Shown: positions 43,608 through 51,178 of the stretch, piece after piece | How the letters are laid out: every line of letters begins with the position of its first letter | Position numbering within the stretch: position 1 is the stretch's first letter | Source: Psychrobacillus psychrodurans | GTDB taxonomy: Bacteria > Bacillota > Bacilli > Bacillales_A > Planococcaceae | NCBI RefSeq assembly: GCF_027563345.1 | Contig: NZ_JAMKBK010000002.1 | Reading direction: 5' to 3' (one strand) | Length of the DNA: 64,000 nucleotides | Notes under the pieces: model-generated | Told to the model about the DNA's origin: nothing | What the model saw: the letters and a program-made list of their open reading frames with translations, nothing else | Database searches by the model: none | Translations under genes and position numbers: made by a program

Positions 43608-43973
43608 ATGATTTCTTCATTAGTAACCGCATTTGTAGTTGGCGGATTAATATGTGTCATTGGACAAATTTTCATGGATGTATTTAAACTAACACCTGCA
43701 CATACATTAAGTACATTAGTTGTGCTAGGTTCGATTTTAGATGGTTTTGGTCTATATGAGCCGTTGATTGACTTTGCTGGAGCGGGAGCTACGGTTCCAA
43801 TAACTTCCTTTGGTAACTCATTAACACATGGTGCATTAGCAGAAGCAGAGAAGCACGGTTTGATAGGTGTTTTAACCGGAATGTTTGAAGTCACAAGCTC
43901 GGGTATTAGTGCTGCAATTTTGTTTGGCGTAATTGGTGCATTCATTTTTCAAAAACGGAAAACAACATACTAG
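43608..43973 (+). CDS. spoVAE: Stage V sporulation protein AE (SpoVAEb type)
   Basis: 121-residue membrane protein with about four helices and the conserved ITSFGNSLTHGALAEAEKHG segment near residues 66-85, as in SpoVAEb. The start is ATG 43608, right after the spoVAD stop with a GGGG-rich ribosome-binding site inside spoVAD; an upstream frame start is not needed. With SpoVAC it should form the membrane part of the dipicolinate channel. Confidence 0.94.
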   Translation: MISSLVTAFVVGGLICVIGQIFMDVFKLTPAHTLSTLVVLGSILDGFGLYEPLIDFAGAGATVPITSFGNSLTHGALAEAEKHGLIGVLTGMFEVTSSGISAAILFGVIGAFIFQKRKTTY

Positions 43974-44004
43974 TTGAATCGCCCTTTTTTCCAATCTCCT
44001 CTTG

Positions 44005-44016
44005 CATACAATAAGT
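44005..44016 (+). promoter_or_regulatory. Sporulation-type -10 element upstream of the YjcZ-like gene
   Basis: CATACAATAAGT fits the -10 regions of sigma-E (CATACAnT) and sigma-K (CATAnnnTA) promoters. The same 12 bases occur at 38829-38840. No clear -35 is visible. Confidence 0.4.
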
Positions 44017-44040
44017 TGAAGAGGAGAGGAGGGAAAGAGT

Positions 44041-44181
44041 ATGTATGGTTACTGTGGCGGAGGTTATCCAGGGTATCAAGGAGGATATGAGAACGGAGGT
44101 AACAAGAGTTCTACATTTGTACTAATCGTAGTATTATTTATATTATTAATCATTGTTGGTAGAAGCTTTCTCCCTTATTAA
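44041..44181 (+). CDS. YjcZ-family small sporulation protein
   Basis: 46-residue protein. The first 20 residues are Gly/Tyr-rich (MYGYCGGGYPGYQGGYENGG). They are followed by NKSSTF and a single hydrophobic helix (about residues 26-40, VLIVVLFILLIIVG) and a short RSFLPY tail. This is the typical YjcZ/YtzL-type sporulation peptide layout. GAGGAGGGAAAG precedes ATG 44041. It lies between spoVAE and spoVIF, in the same region where B. subtilis has yjc sporulation genes. Confidence 0.85.
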   Translation: MYGYCGGGYPGYQGGYENGGNKSSTFVLIVVLFILLIIVGRSFLPY

Positions 44182-44211
44182 TAAAAAATAAAGATGTGAG
44201 GGGGAAAAACT

Positions 44212-44457
44212 ATGCAAAATTCATTTTTTAAATCAATTGAAAATAAAACTGGTGTATCAATGGATGAACTATTTACGCTTGCCAATGCCATCTCATATGC
44301 TGATTTTACAGATGAAAAACAGGTCCGTAAAATTGTACGTAAAGTTGGCAAGCTAGCAAATAAACCTGTTTCTCAACAATTAGAAGATGAGCTAACTCGT
44401 TCTATTATACAAAGTGGAAGTTCTTTAAGTTTAAAAGATATTGAAAAATTATTATAA
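44212..44457 (+). CDS. spoVIF: Stage VI sporulation protein F
   Basis: 81 residues, soluble and helical. The sequence FFKSIENKTGVSMDELFTLANAI and KQVRKIVRKVGKLANKPVSQQLEDELT matches SpoVIF (YjcC), a mother-cell protein needed for coat maturation and full GerE activity in B. subtilis. GTGAGGGGGA precedes the ATG. It lies 30 bases after the YjcZ-like gene. Confidence 0.9.
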   Translation: MQNSFFKSIENKTGVSMDELFTLANAISYADFTDEKQVRKIVRKVGKLANKPVSQQLEDELTRSIIQSGSSLSLKDIEKLL

Positions 44458-44535
44458 AATATTTAGATTACTAGGTTTATACAAGAAGAGGATGGGGTAA
44501 TAAAAAGTAAAGACAATAAAGTGGAGGTGGAGTTA

Positions 44536-44838
44536 ATGGGATACATTCTTCCAATGCAACCGATTCAATCACAGGTTTATGCAAATCGTATGATATCAAA
44601 TGATTATAATTTTGCTTATATAGATGATGTACAAAACGTAAAATTTAAATCAGATTTTGAGGATCATTTAGAAAAGCAGGAGCAACTTCTTGAAGAAGAG
44701 GAACAGCAGTTATCGGAACTAGAAAGACCATCAATCCAACCTTTATTTAAAGGCTTTATTCATCCGAATCCAGTAAACCTATCTCCGATAATTGCTGAAA
44801 TAAGTGGCAAAGGAAACAGTGTTAACTTGTATGTGTAA
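44536..44838 (+). CDS. Hypothetical protein in the spoVIF neighbourhood
   Basis: 100 residues from ATG 44536 (GTGGAGGTGG upstream). The central part (about residues 45-65, EKQEQLLEEEEQQLSELER) is a charged coiled coil. The N-terminal MGYILPMQPIQSQVYANRM and the C-terminal GKGNSVNLYV are distinct. I do not recognise the family. Its position after spoVIF, its ribosome-binding site and its terminator support a real gene, possibly sporulation-related. Confidence 0.65.
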   Translation: MGYILPMQPIQSQVYANRMISNDYNFAYIDDVQNVKFKSDFEDHLEKQEQLLEEEEQQLSELERPSIQPLFKGFIHPNPVNLSPIIAEISGKGNSVNLYV

Positions 44839-44849
44839 TTCTCATTATC

Positions 44850-44891
44850 AAAAAATCGCCTATCGGTTTCAAACTGATAGGCGATTTTTTG
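44850..44891. terminator. Terminator after the hypothetical protein
   Basis: AAAAAATCGCCTATC pairs with GATAGGCGATTTTTT, with an inner GTTT/AAAC stem. The symmetry allows termination from either side. Confidence 0.92.
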
Positions 44892-44993
44892 TATTTATCA
44901 AATATTAACAAAAGCTCAAATATGTCTTTTACCCGGTTTTTCTTAAAAAAGTGGTATGATTTCCAATGAAATCATACCACTTAATAGAATAAT

Positions 44994-45422
44994 TTAAATT
45001 TGTTTCTCCATTGCTCTGTGAGGAATGCCAGCCTCTAAAAATTCAGGTGAAGTAATTGTATAATTTCTTTTTTCATAAAAAAGAATAGCCTGACTTTGCG
45101 CATTTAGTTTTAACTTGGTAATTTCGGCGGAAATAGAGTAGTCCTCCATGCATTGCATCATTAGATTTCCTAACTTTCTACCACGATAATCAGGAAGAAT
45201 ACAGACGCGTTCGACTTTTCCAATGCCTGGCTCAATTTCTCTTATTCGACCTGCACCAAAAGGGATGTCACCATCGTATGCTACAAAATGCACAGCATTC
45301 GCATCATATTCATCGAGTTCAAGGTGAAGTGGGACATCCTGTTCCTCTACGAAAACTTTTCTTCTAATTCTAACTGCATCTTCATATTCTTTTTCAGTTT
45401 CAACTTTCTTTGCGTACACCAA
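44994..45422 (-). CDS. GNAT family N-acetyltransferase (YjcF-like)
   Basis: 142 residues with the GNAT core: RIRRKVFVEEQDVPLHLELDEYD near the N-terminus, the acetyl-CoA-binding segment VCILPDYRGRKLGNLMMQ (about 70-87), and LKLNAQSQAILFYEKRNY. The start is TTG (or the adjacent GTG) overlapping the ribosome-binding region of the preceding yjcG gene. B. subtilis YjcF has the same position next to YjcG. The acceptor is unknown. Confidence 0.88.
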   Translation of the reverse strand: MVYAKKVETEKEYEDAVRIRRKVFVEEQDVPLHLELDEYDANAVHFVAYDGDIPFGAGRIREIEPGIGKVERVCILPDYRGRKLGNLMMQCMEDYSISAEITKLKLNAQSQAILFYEKRNYTITSPEFLEAGIPHRAMEKQI

Positions 45423-45425
45423 TAC

Positions 45426-45941
45426 TTACTCAGCTCCAGATAATCTAAATGTTTCGTAAACTGTCCATGATCCATCTTCTAGTTGGTATAAAAGATGAAG
45501 ACGGTCAATTTCCTCTTCAAATTCTGCCCCAATCATTTTTAACTGAGGAAGAATATCATCATGTTCACTTGCACTCAATTTTTGAGCAATTGTAATATGA
45601 GGAACAAACGAATAACTTTCCTCATCATTATATTGAATTGCATTTAGGTCATTATGAAGTTTAACTAGTTCAGCTGTTGGCTGCACATTAAAGTATATTG
45701 CATTGGTAACAGGGGCAAATGAACTAACCTTCTCTGTTTTTAATGTAAATGGTTTATGATTTTTTACCACTTCTGAAACCTTTTCAGCAATTGACTTTAT
45801 CTCATTTTCGTCTGCTTCAAATACTCCTTTAACTGTCATATGTGGAGTGATTAGAGCATAGTGAGGGTCATAACGCTTTCTATAGGAGTTGGCGAAGTCC
45901 TGTACCTTTTTAGATGGAAAAGCAACAATTCCGTATTTCAT
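45426..45941 (-). CDS. 2'-5' RNA ligase/phosphoesterase family protein YjcG
   Basis: 171 residues from the second of two close ATG codons; GAGGAGGT is eight bases before it but only two from the first. The length then equals B. subtilis YjcG. Two HxT motifs (PHMTVKG and PHITIAQ) mark the 2H phosphoesterase superfamily active site. It lies between the YjcH-like esterase and the YjcF-like acetyltransferase, all leftward. The physiological substrate is unknown. Confidence 0.9.
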   Translation of the reverse strand: MKYGIVAFPSKKVQDFANSYRKRYDPHYALITPHMTVKGVFEADENEIKSIAEKVSEVVKNHKPFTLKTEKVSSFAPVTNAIYFNVQPTAELVKLHNDLNAIQYNDEESYSFVPHITIAQKLSASEHDDILPQLKMIGAEFEEEIDRLHLLYQLEDGSWTVYETFRLSGAE

Positions 45942-45999
45942 TTTCATTACCTCCTCGAATTTTTACATAAATCACATTACTATTATAACAAATATTTTT

Positions 46000-46722
46000 C
46001 TATAGGCTAAAATTTTGCAACAGTGATCTTTTAATATCTGGTTGCCATAGCTTCCAAGTATGGTCTCCTCTTAATTCGTCATAAAAGGTCAAAAACCCTT
46101 TATTTTTTATTAAATTGTTTAACTCTCTATTTGGAGTGATGAAATCGGTTAATAAACCATCACCTGTTTTCACCGCTTTTTCTTCGGTTCCAATTACATG
46201 GTAAAGAGAAAATGCATGAACGTCCTCGTGTTTTTTCACTTTTTCTAGAACTTCTTCATTTACTAATGGGGAGTGCATTATTACTCTTCCAAACGTATTT
46301 GGATAGGCTAAAGCTGTCATAAGTGAAACAGTCGCAGCTAAGGAGTCTCCTATAAGTGATCTTCCCATACCAACCTGATATGTAGGATATTTTTCATCTA
46401 TATATGGGACTAATTCTTGTGCTAAAAATCGTTTATATGCGGCATGCTGAGAACCGTCTGGGTGATATTTGTCTCTACGATCTTTTACGTTTTTATAAGG
46501 CACTCCAACAATGATTAAGTTCTCAATTGCCTCTTCTTCATATAATTCATCTGCAATTCGAGAAATTCTACCTAACTGAAAATAGTCTTTTCCATCGGAC
46601 GCGATGAGAACAGAATATTTATATAGGGGTGAAAAGTTTGCTGGCAAATAAATAAGTAGTTGCATTTCTTCCTGTAAAGACTCGCTAAAAAGTGTAATAT
46701 CTTGTATCGTACCTTTATTCAT
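46000..46722 (-). CDS. Esterase family alpha/beta hydrolase (YjcH-like)
   Basis: 240 residues, esterase D/enterochelin-esterase-like fold. MQLLIYLPANFSPLYKYSVLIASDGKDYF near the N-terminus is followed by IIVGVPYKNVKDRRDKYHP. The likely nucleophile Ser lies in MGRSLIGDSLAA, and a C-terminal GDHTWKLWQPD has the expected catalytic His. AGGAGGAAC precedes the ATG. It is grouped with yjcG and yjcF as in B. subtilis. The substrate is unknown. Confidence 0.86.
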   Translation of the reverse strand: MNKGTIQDITLFSESLQEEMQLLIYLPANFSPLYKYSVLIASDGKDYFQLGRISRIADELYEEEAIENLIIVGVPYKNVKDRRDKYHPDGSQHAAYKRFLAQELVPYIDEKYPTYQVGMGRSLIGDSLAATVSLMTALAYPNTFGRVIMHSPLVNEEVLEKVKKHEDVHAFSLYHVIGTEEKAVKTGDGLLTDFITPNRELNNLIKNKGFLTFYDELRGDHTWKLWQPDIKRSLLQNFSL

Positions 46723-46824
46723 AAGTTCCTCCTAAGTCATTCATGTTGTAGTACAGAAATTGTATCATATACTAGCAAAGAGGTATAATAAACGAAATGA
46801 TGAAACAACAAAGGGGATAATAAA

Positions 46825-47409
46825 ATGGATAGACAGACATCTAGAGTTCATTCACGTGAAGTGGAGCAGGCTACAAAAGATGCGTTAAAAAGACGTGGAG
46901 TTACAATTGAAGAAATTGCAAAAATTGTATACGAAATGCAGTTTCCATACAACAAAGGGCTTACTATGGAGCATTGTGTAGAATCCGTAAAAAGCGTGCT
47001 AAAAAAAAGAGAAATGCAACATGCTATATTAGTTGGTATTGAACTTGACGAGTTAGCTGAGAAAAAGATGTTATCTGCACCATTGCAACAAATAGTTGAA
47101 GCGGATGAAGGTTTGTTTGGGGTAGACGAAACAATCGCGCTCGGAGCAGTATTTACTTATGGAAGTATTGCAGTAACTACGTTTGGTCATTTAGATAAAA
47201 ATAAAATTGGACTTATTTCGAAATTAGACACAAAAGTCGGCGGAGCTGTTCACACATTTCTAGATGACTTAGTAGCAAGCATCGCTTCAAGTGCAGCTTC
47301 ACGATTAGCACATCGTACAAGAGATTTAGAAGAGGAAAATGAAACTTTTGCAGATATTCCACCAGAAGAAACAGTACCAGAAGCTAAAGTAAAAGGTGCT
47401 AGAACCTAA
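46825..47409 (+). CDS. Phosphatidylglycerophosphatase A family protein (YutG-like)
   Basis: 194 residues. The PgpA-like domain covers most of the protein: TIEEIAKIVYEMQFPYNKGLTMEHCVESV near the N-terminus, LLSAPLQQIVEADEGLFGVDETIALG in the middle, and KLDTKVGGAVHTFLDDLVASIASS near residue 150. There are no strong membrane helices, in line with Bacillus YutG. It may dephosphorylate phosphatidylglycerophosphate, though this activity is not certain for the soluble Bacillus type. AAAGGGGATAA precedes the ATG. Confidence 0.85.
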   Translation: MDRQTSRVHSREVEQATKDALKRRGVTIEEIAKIVYEMQFPYNKGLTMEHCVESVKSVLKKREMQHAILVGIELDELAEKKMLSAPLQQIVEADEGLFGVDETIALGAVFTYGSIAVTTFGHLDKNKIGLISKLDTKVGGAVHTFLDDLVASIASSAASRLAHRTRDLEEENETFADIPPEETVPEAKVKGART

Positions 47410-47443
47410 AACTGTGCAGCCTCTTAAGAGGCTACACAGTTTG
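47410..47443. terminator. Terminator between the YutG-like gene and the nuclease gene
   Basis: AACTGTGCAGCCTCTT and AAGAGGCTACACAGTT form a near-perfect stem directly after the stop codon, with T residues following. The convergent nuclease gene ends beside it. Confidence 0.88.
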
Positions 47444-47447
47444 TTTT

Positions 47448-48170
47448 TTACTCCCCAGACTTTTTAAACCCGGCTTTTATAGCTTCCTGCTCGGTACAGA
47501 ACCATTCTTCAGGATTTGTTTCTACATAATATTTACCGCTAGGTATATGATAAATTTTTTTGCCTTGTCGATTAATATTACCCTTGATGTTACATTTTCT
47601 AAATGTTTCAATTTCTTGCTCAGTGGTGTTACTAGTGATTACAGAAGCATCGAAACCTCGATCAGTCACGTAATTTTTTCTCTCCCATATACCAGTAGTT
47701 TTCTCTTTAGCTATTTCGGAAGCTTCCTCGAAATTATTTAAGTACTTAGTGTTCGGCGGGAAAATATAAGCCACACGTGCTAGCCCCTCTTCCAGTAACT
47801 TTTCTTGAATGCTTTCACCATCAACATAAATATACGCAAGCAATCTGCCGTAGTCGTCTATTCGATTTCCTACATCAAACTCAATTGTCACATCTCCACT
47901 ACTTAATAATTCCTTGTTCCGTTGTGTTGCTTCTTCACCAAATGGTTGTTTTTTTAATGGGTCATAGTTTGTTTCTGGAGTGTCTATTAACAAGTATCGT
48001 ACTTTTTCTGTGTTTCCATTATACTTAACTTTAATAGTATCACCGTCAATAACCTCAACAACTTCTACTGGAATTTGTTCTGTATTCCCTATATTTTGGT
48101 TGACTCCATTTTCATCACATCCATACAGGGAGCAAAAAAGTAGTCCTAAACATAAAATAGACTTTTTCAT
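47448..48170 (-). CDS. Exported thermonuclease (SNase) lipoprotein with a C-terminal sunset-like domain
   Basis: 240 residues. The signal peptide MKKSILCLGLLFCSLYGC ends in a likely lipobox with Cys18. A staphylococcal-nuclease-like domain covers about residues 35-168: VEVIDGDTIKVKYNG, RYLLIDTPET with the catalytic Arg/Asp region, EVRFD-like FDVGNRIDDYGRLLAY. The C-terminal part (about 190-235: CNIKGNINRQGKKIYHIP..WFCTEQEAIKAGF) is the short sunset-type domain often attached to extracellular nucleases. It would degrade DNA or RNA outside the cell. Confidence 0.88.
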   Translation of the reverse strand: MKKSILCLGLLFCSLYGCDENGVNQNIGNTEQIPVEVVEVIDGDTIKVKYNGNTEKVRYLLIDTPETNYDPLKKQPFGEEATQRNKELLSSGDVTIEFDVGNRIDDYGRLLAYIYVDGESIQEKLLEEGLARVAYIFPPNTKYLNNFEEASEIAKEKTTGIWERKNYVTDRGFDASVITSNTTEQEIETFRKCNIKGNINRQGKKIYHIPSGKYYVETNPEEWFCTEQEAIKAGFKKSGE

Positions 48171-48219
48171 TTATATCACCCATAGCAGTTTAACATATAA
48201 TCGGAAAGGGGATAAAATT

Positions 48220-49062
48220 ATGGCACAAGCCTTGGAATTAGCATTCAAATATAGTATGGAGGATGTATTAAGTAGACTAGCTTTAGATCCATTAAACTGC
48301 GTTGATCTCTCCAATCAAACAGTCAAAATCCCGATAGATGAAACAATTATAACAATTCAAAGTATCGGAACATTGCATGAACCAAAATTTATGATAAACG
48401 GATTAGAGACAGATCAACAATATGAACGGGTCCTGTCCATATTTCATTTCAATAGAAGTTTAGAGCGTATTCACGAGCACTTTTTAGGAACGAATTTACA
48501 TTCGTTATTTTTAAAATTTGAGGGAACTCCAATTATTACTGACTTTTCGTTGTATGGGAATATTATTAAAAGTATAATTCATCAACAACTAAATCTTTCT
48601 TTTGCAAAAACATTAACAGAGCGATTTGTACATACATTTGGTAGAAGCAAAGAGGGTATATGGTTGTATCCAGCTCCTGAGATTATTGCCAATCTTGAGG
48701 TTTCGACGTTACGCGAAATGCAATTTAGTACAAGAAAGGCTGAGTATATGATTGGGATATCTAAAGCCATTGCTGAGGATAATTTGAACCTAAAAGCACT
48801 TGTATCTCAATCAGACGATTTCATCCTCTCAGAACTGATAAAATACAGAGGAATTGGTCCTTGGACTGCGGAAAGTTTTTTGTTATTTGGTCTAGGAAGA
48901 GAGAATTTATTTCCTTTAGCAGATATAGGGCTCCAAAATTCACTTAAGCAACTATGGAATTTAGACAGAAAGCCTATGAAAAGTGAAATAGCACCTCACT
49001 TAGATTCTTGGTCACCTTATAATAGCTATGCTGCCTTATATCTTTGGAGAAATATAGAATGA
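48220..49062 (+). CDS. DNA-3-methyladenine glycosylase (AlkA/HhH-GPD)
   Basis: 280 residues from ATG 48220, preceded by GGAAAGGGGAT; the frame continues upstream to 47980 without a ribosome-binding site and overlaps the nuclease gene. An N-terminal AlkA-N-like region leads to the helix-hairpin-helix motif LIKYRGIGPWTAE (about residues 207-219) and the catalytic Asp235 in PLADIGL. It should excise alkylated purines in base excision repair, like B. subtilis YfjP. Confidence 0.9.
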   Translation: MAQALELAFKYSMEDVLSRLALDPLNCVDLSNQTVKIPIDETIITIQSIGTLHEPKFMINGLETDQQYERVLSIFHFNRSLERIHEHFLGTNLHSLFLKFEGTPIITDFSLYGNIIKSIIHQQLNLSFAKTLTERFVHTFGRSKEGIWLYPAPEIIANLEVSTLREMQFSTRKAEYMIGISKAIAEDNLNLKALVSQSDDFILSELIKYRGIGPWTAESFLLFGLGRENLFPLADIGLQNSLKQLWNLDRKPMKSEIAPHLDSWSPYNSYAALYLWRNIE

Positions 49063-49065
49063 AAA

Positions 49066-49105
49066 ATCAGCTTTTCCTTTTATCATATGAAGGGAAAAGC
49101 TGAAA
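49066..49105. terminator. Hairpin between the glycosylase gene and the small minus-strand gene
   Basis: TCAGCTTTTCC pairs with GGGAAAAGCTGA around a loop of about 13 bases. The stem is strong; a T run is weak on both sides. Confidence 0.6.
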
Positions 49106-49120
49106 TCCTATATAATCTAT

Positions 49121-49264
49121 TCAATTAGTTGTCTCCATTTCATCCTGTTCTTCTTTAAAATATAAAAATGATTCTTCTTCAATTTCATTCATACGTTCTT
49201 TATTGAGTCCTAATGCAAAAGCTCCGGTGAAAATGGGCTCCCACCAAGTTTCTGTTTCTGTCAT
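49121..49264 (-). CDS. Small acidic hypothetical protein, 47 residues
   Basis: A 47-codon frame on the minus strand, starting ATG 49264 after AAAAGGGAGGAAAT, an excellent ribosome-binding site. The product begins MTETETWWEPIFTGAF and is acidic (many Glu), with a short hydrophobic patch (about residues 10-20) and no membrane helix. I do not recognise the family. The strong ribosome-binding site and complete frame argue that it is translated. Confidence 0.6.
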   Translation of the reverse strand: MTETETWWEPIFTGAFALGLNKERMNEIEEESFLYFKEEQDEMETTN

Positions 49265-49546
49265 TGTTATTTCCTCCCTTTTAACTGTTTGTTTTTATAT
49301 ATCAATTCTATACCCTGCTAAGTTTCATTCATAAACCGATTAATTAAATAATGAATCATTTAGCATAGGCATTCTGAAATCTTATAGACTTATAGTTGCA
49401 GTCGAATAAGTTATAAAAGACTTCATGAAAATAGTATTCCACGAAAGACACTCTTCATGTATTTCAAAATAAATGTTTGTTCTTTCTTCTATTAGAAATA
49501 AATAGTATGATTCCCATAAGAAAAAGATTAAAAGGAGTGAATATTA

Positions 49547-50935
49547 ATGAAATTCACAGAACAACAACTAAATCATATGTTAGGTGAGCATCAATCATAT
49601 TTTTATACTGGAATTACTAGACCAGTTGCATTTCGAATAGAACAGTTGGAAATACTCAAGAATACGATTAAAAAGTATGAAGAAGAAGTTATAGACGCAT
49701 TATACAAAGACTTAAGAAAAAGTGAATTTGAATCATATGTTACAGAAATCGGATTAGTTTATGACAATATTTCTTATATGGTTAAAAATATTGAGCGGTG
49801 GATGGAACCAAAGTATGTAAAAACTCCAGTTGCTTTAATGCCTTCTAAAAGTTTTATCGTAAATGATCCTTATGGTACTGTTTTGATCATTGCACCATTC
49901 AATTATCCATTCCAACTTATTATGGAACCGCTAATAGGAGCTATTGTTGGAGGTAATTGCGCTATTATTAAACCATCTGAAGCTACACCACATACATCTA
50001 AAATAGTGAAAAAAATTATTTCGGAAGCATTCGATCCTAGATACATTCGTGTTGTAGAGGGTGAAAAGGAAGAAACTTCTTTGTTAATTCATGCTCCTTT
50101 TGATTTTATTTTCTTTACGGGAAGCGTCCAGGTAGGAAAGATAGTGATGAAAGCAGCTGCTGAAAGATTGACTCCAATTGCTTTAGAACTAGGTGGAAAA
50201 AGTCCAGCAATTGTTGATCATACAGCAAACTTAGGTATTGCAGCTAAACGTATTGTCTGGGGAAAATTCGTTAATGCGGGCCAAACATGCATAGCACCCG
50301 ATTATGTATTAGTCGAAGAAGATGTAAAAGATAAGTTTATCGAACAAATGAAGAAAGCTATAACTCAGTTTTATGGAAAAGATTTGCAACAAAGTCCTGA
50401 CCTCGGAAGAATAGTGAATGGTAATCATTTTGATCGACTTATGCAGATTTTAGAAGCGGAAAGTGATCATATTATTTTTGGAGGTAAAACGGATCGAGAT
50501 GATTTATTTATCGAACCCACGTTGTTAAATGGGGTTGATTTTAATAGTCCCTCTATGGCTGATGAATTATTTGGACCATTGTTACCGATAATTGGTTACA
50601 AAGATTTGCGGAGCGTAATTCATCGAATACGTCAATTACCTAAACCTTTGGCGGCTTACATGTTTAGCGAAAACGAAAGAGCACAGGCATTCTTTCTTCA
50701 AGAGCTTCCATTTGGTGGAGGGTGTATAAATGATACAATCACACATGCTGGTAGTGCCCATCTTCCATTTGGTGGAGTAGGAAACTCAGGCGTTCAATCT
50801 TATCATGGAGAAGCAAGTTTTACTCTATTTACCCATCAAAAATCCATAGTGAAGAAAAACACTAATTTACCAATCAATATTGTTTTCCCACCTTACAAAA
50901 ATAAAGTAAAGCTAGTTAGAGGGTTACTAAAGTAA
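49547..50935 (+). CDS. Aldehyde dehydrogenase
   Basis: 462-residue NAD(P)-dependent aldehyde dehydrogenase of the class 3-like subfamily (similar to B. subtilis YwdH). Visible residues are the general base Glu214 (LELGGKSP) and the catalytic Cys248 (NAGQTCIAPDY), with the cofactor region FFTGSVQVGK. The C-terminal extension (IVFPPYKNKVKLVRGLLK) is typical of this group and may contact the membrane. AAAAGGAGTG precedes the ATG. It probably oxidises medium- or long-chain aldehydes; the specificity is not visible. It is monocistronic. Confidence 0.93.
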   Translation: MKFTEQQLNHMLGEHQSYFYTGITRPVAFRIEQLEILKNTIKKYEEEVIDALYKDLRKSEFESYVTEIGLVYDNISYMVKNIERWMEPKYVKTPVALMPSKSFIVNDPYGTVLIIAPFNYPFQLIMEPLIGAIVGGNCAIIKPSEATPHTSKIVKKIISEAFDPRYIRVVEGEKEETSLLIHAPFDFIFFTGSVQVGKIVMKAAAERLTPIALELGGKSPAIVDHTANLGIAAKRIVWGKFVNAGQTCIAPDYVLVEEDVKDKFIEQMKKAITQFYGKDLQQSPDLGRIVNGNHFDRLMQILEAESDHIIFGGKTDRDDLFIEPTLLNGVDFNSPSMADELFGPLLPIIGYKDLRSVIHRIRQLPKPLAAYMFSENERAQAFFLQELPFGGGCINDTITHAGSAHLPFGGVGNSGVQSYHGEASFTLFTHQKSIVKKNTNLPINIVFPPYKNKVKLVRGLLK

Positions 50936-50947
50936 TATAAATGCAGA

Positions 50948-50989
50948 CTTAGCCATCATAATTCTATGAATTATGATGGTTTTTGTATA
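50948..50989 (+). terminator. Terminator of the aldehyde dehydrogenase gene
   Basis: GCCATCATAATTC pairs with GAATTATGATGGT around TAT, followed by TTTTG. Confidence 0.88.
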
Positions 50990-51100
50990 AAACTAACAAA
51001 GTATGAATCTAAAAGTTCAAAAGCTTTAGGAATGCCTTAAAAACTGATTAACTCTTAATAAAAGGACTTAAATTATACATATTTAAATATTATAACTACA

Positions 51101-51129
51101 TTGACAAATAGAGACTATTTTACTAATAT
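51101..51129 (+). promoter_or_regulatory. Sigma-A promoter of the PAS-GGDEF-EAL gene
   Basis: Perfect TTGACA (51101-51106) and TAATAT (51124-51129) are 17 bases apart, 49 bases before the start codon. Confidence 0.7.
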
Positions 51130-51178
51130 TGTAGGTAATATTGATACTAATTAATCATATTTAGGCGGGGGAAGCAAG

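Noticed and set aside
47980..48219. N-terminal extension of the AlkA-like glycosylase
   Set aside because: It overlaps the nuclease gene on the other strand, has no ribosome-binding site, and makes the protein longer than its family.
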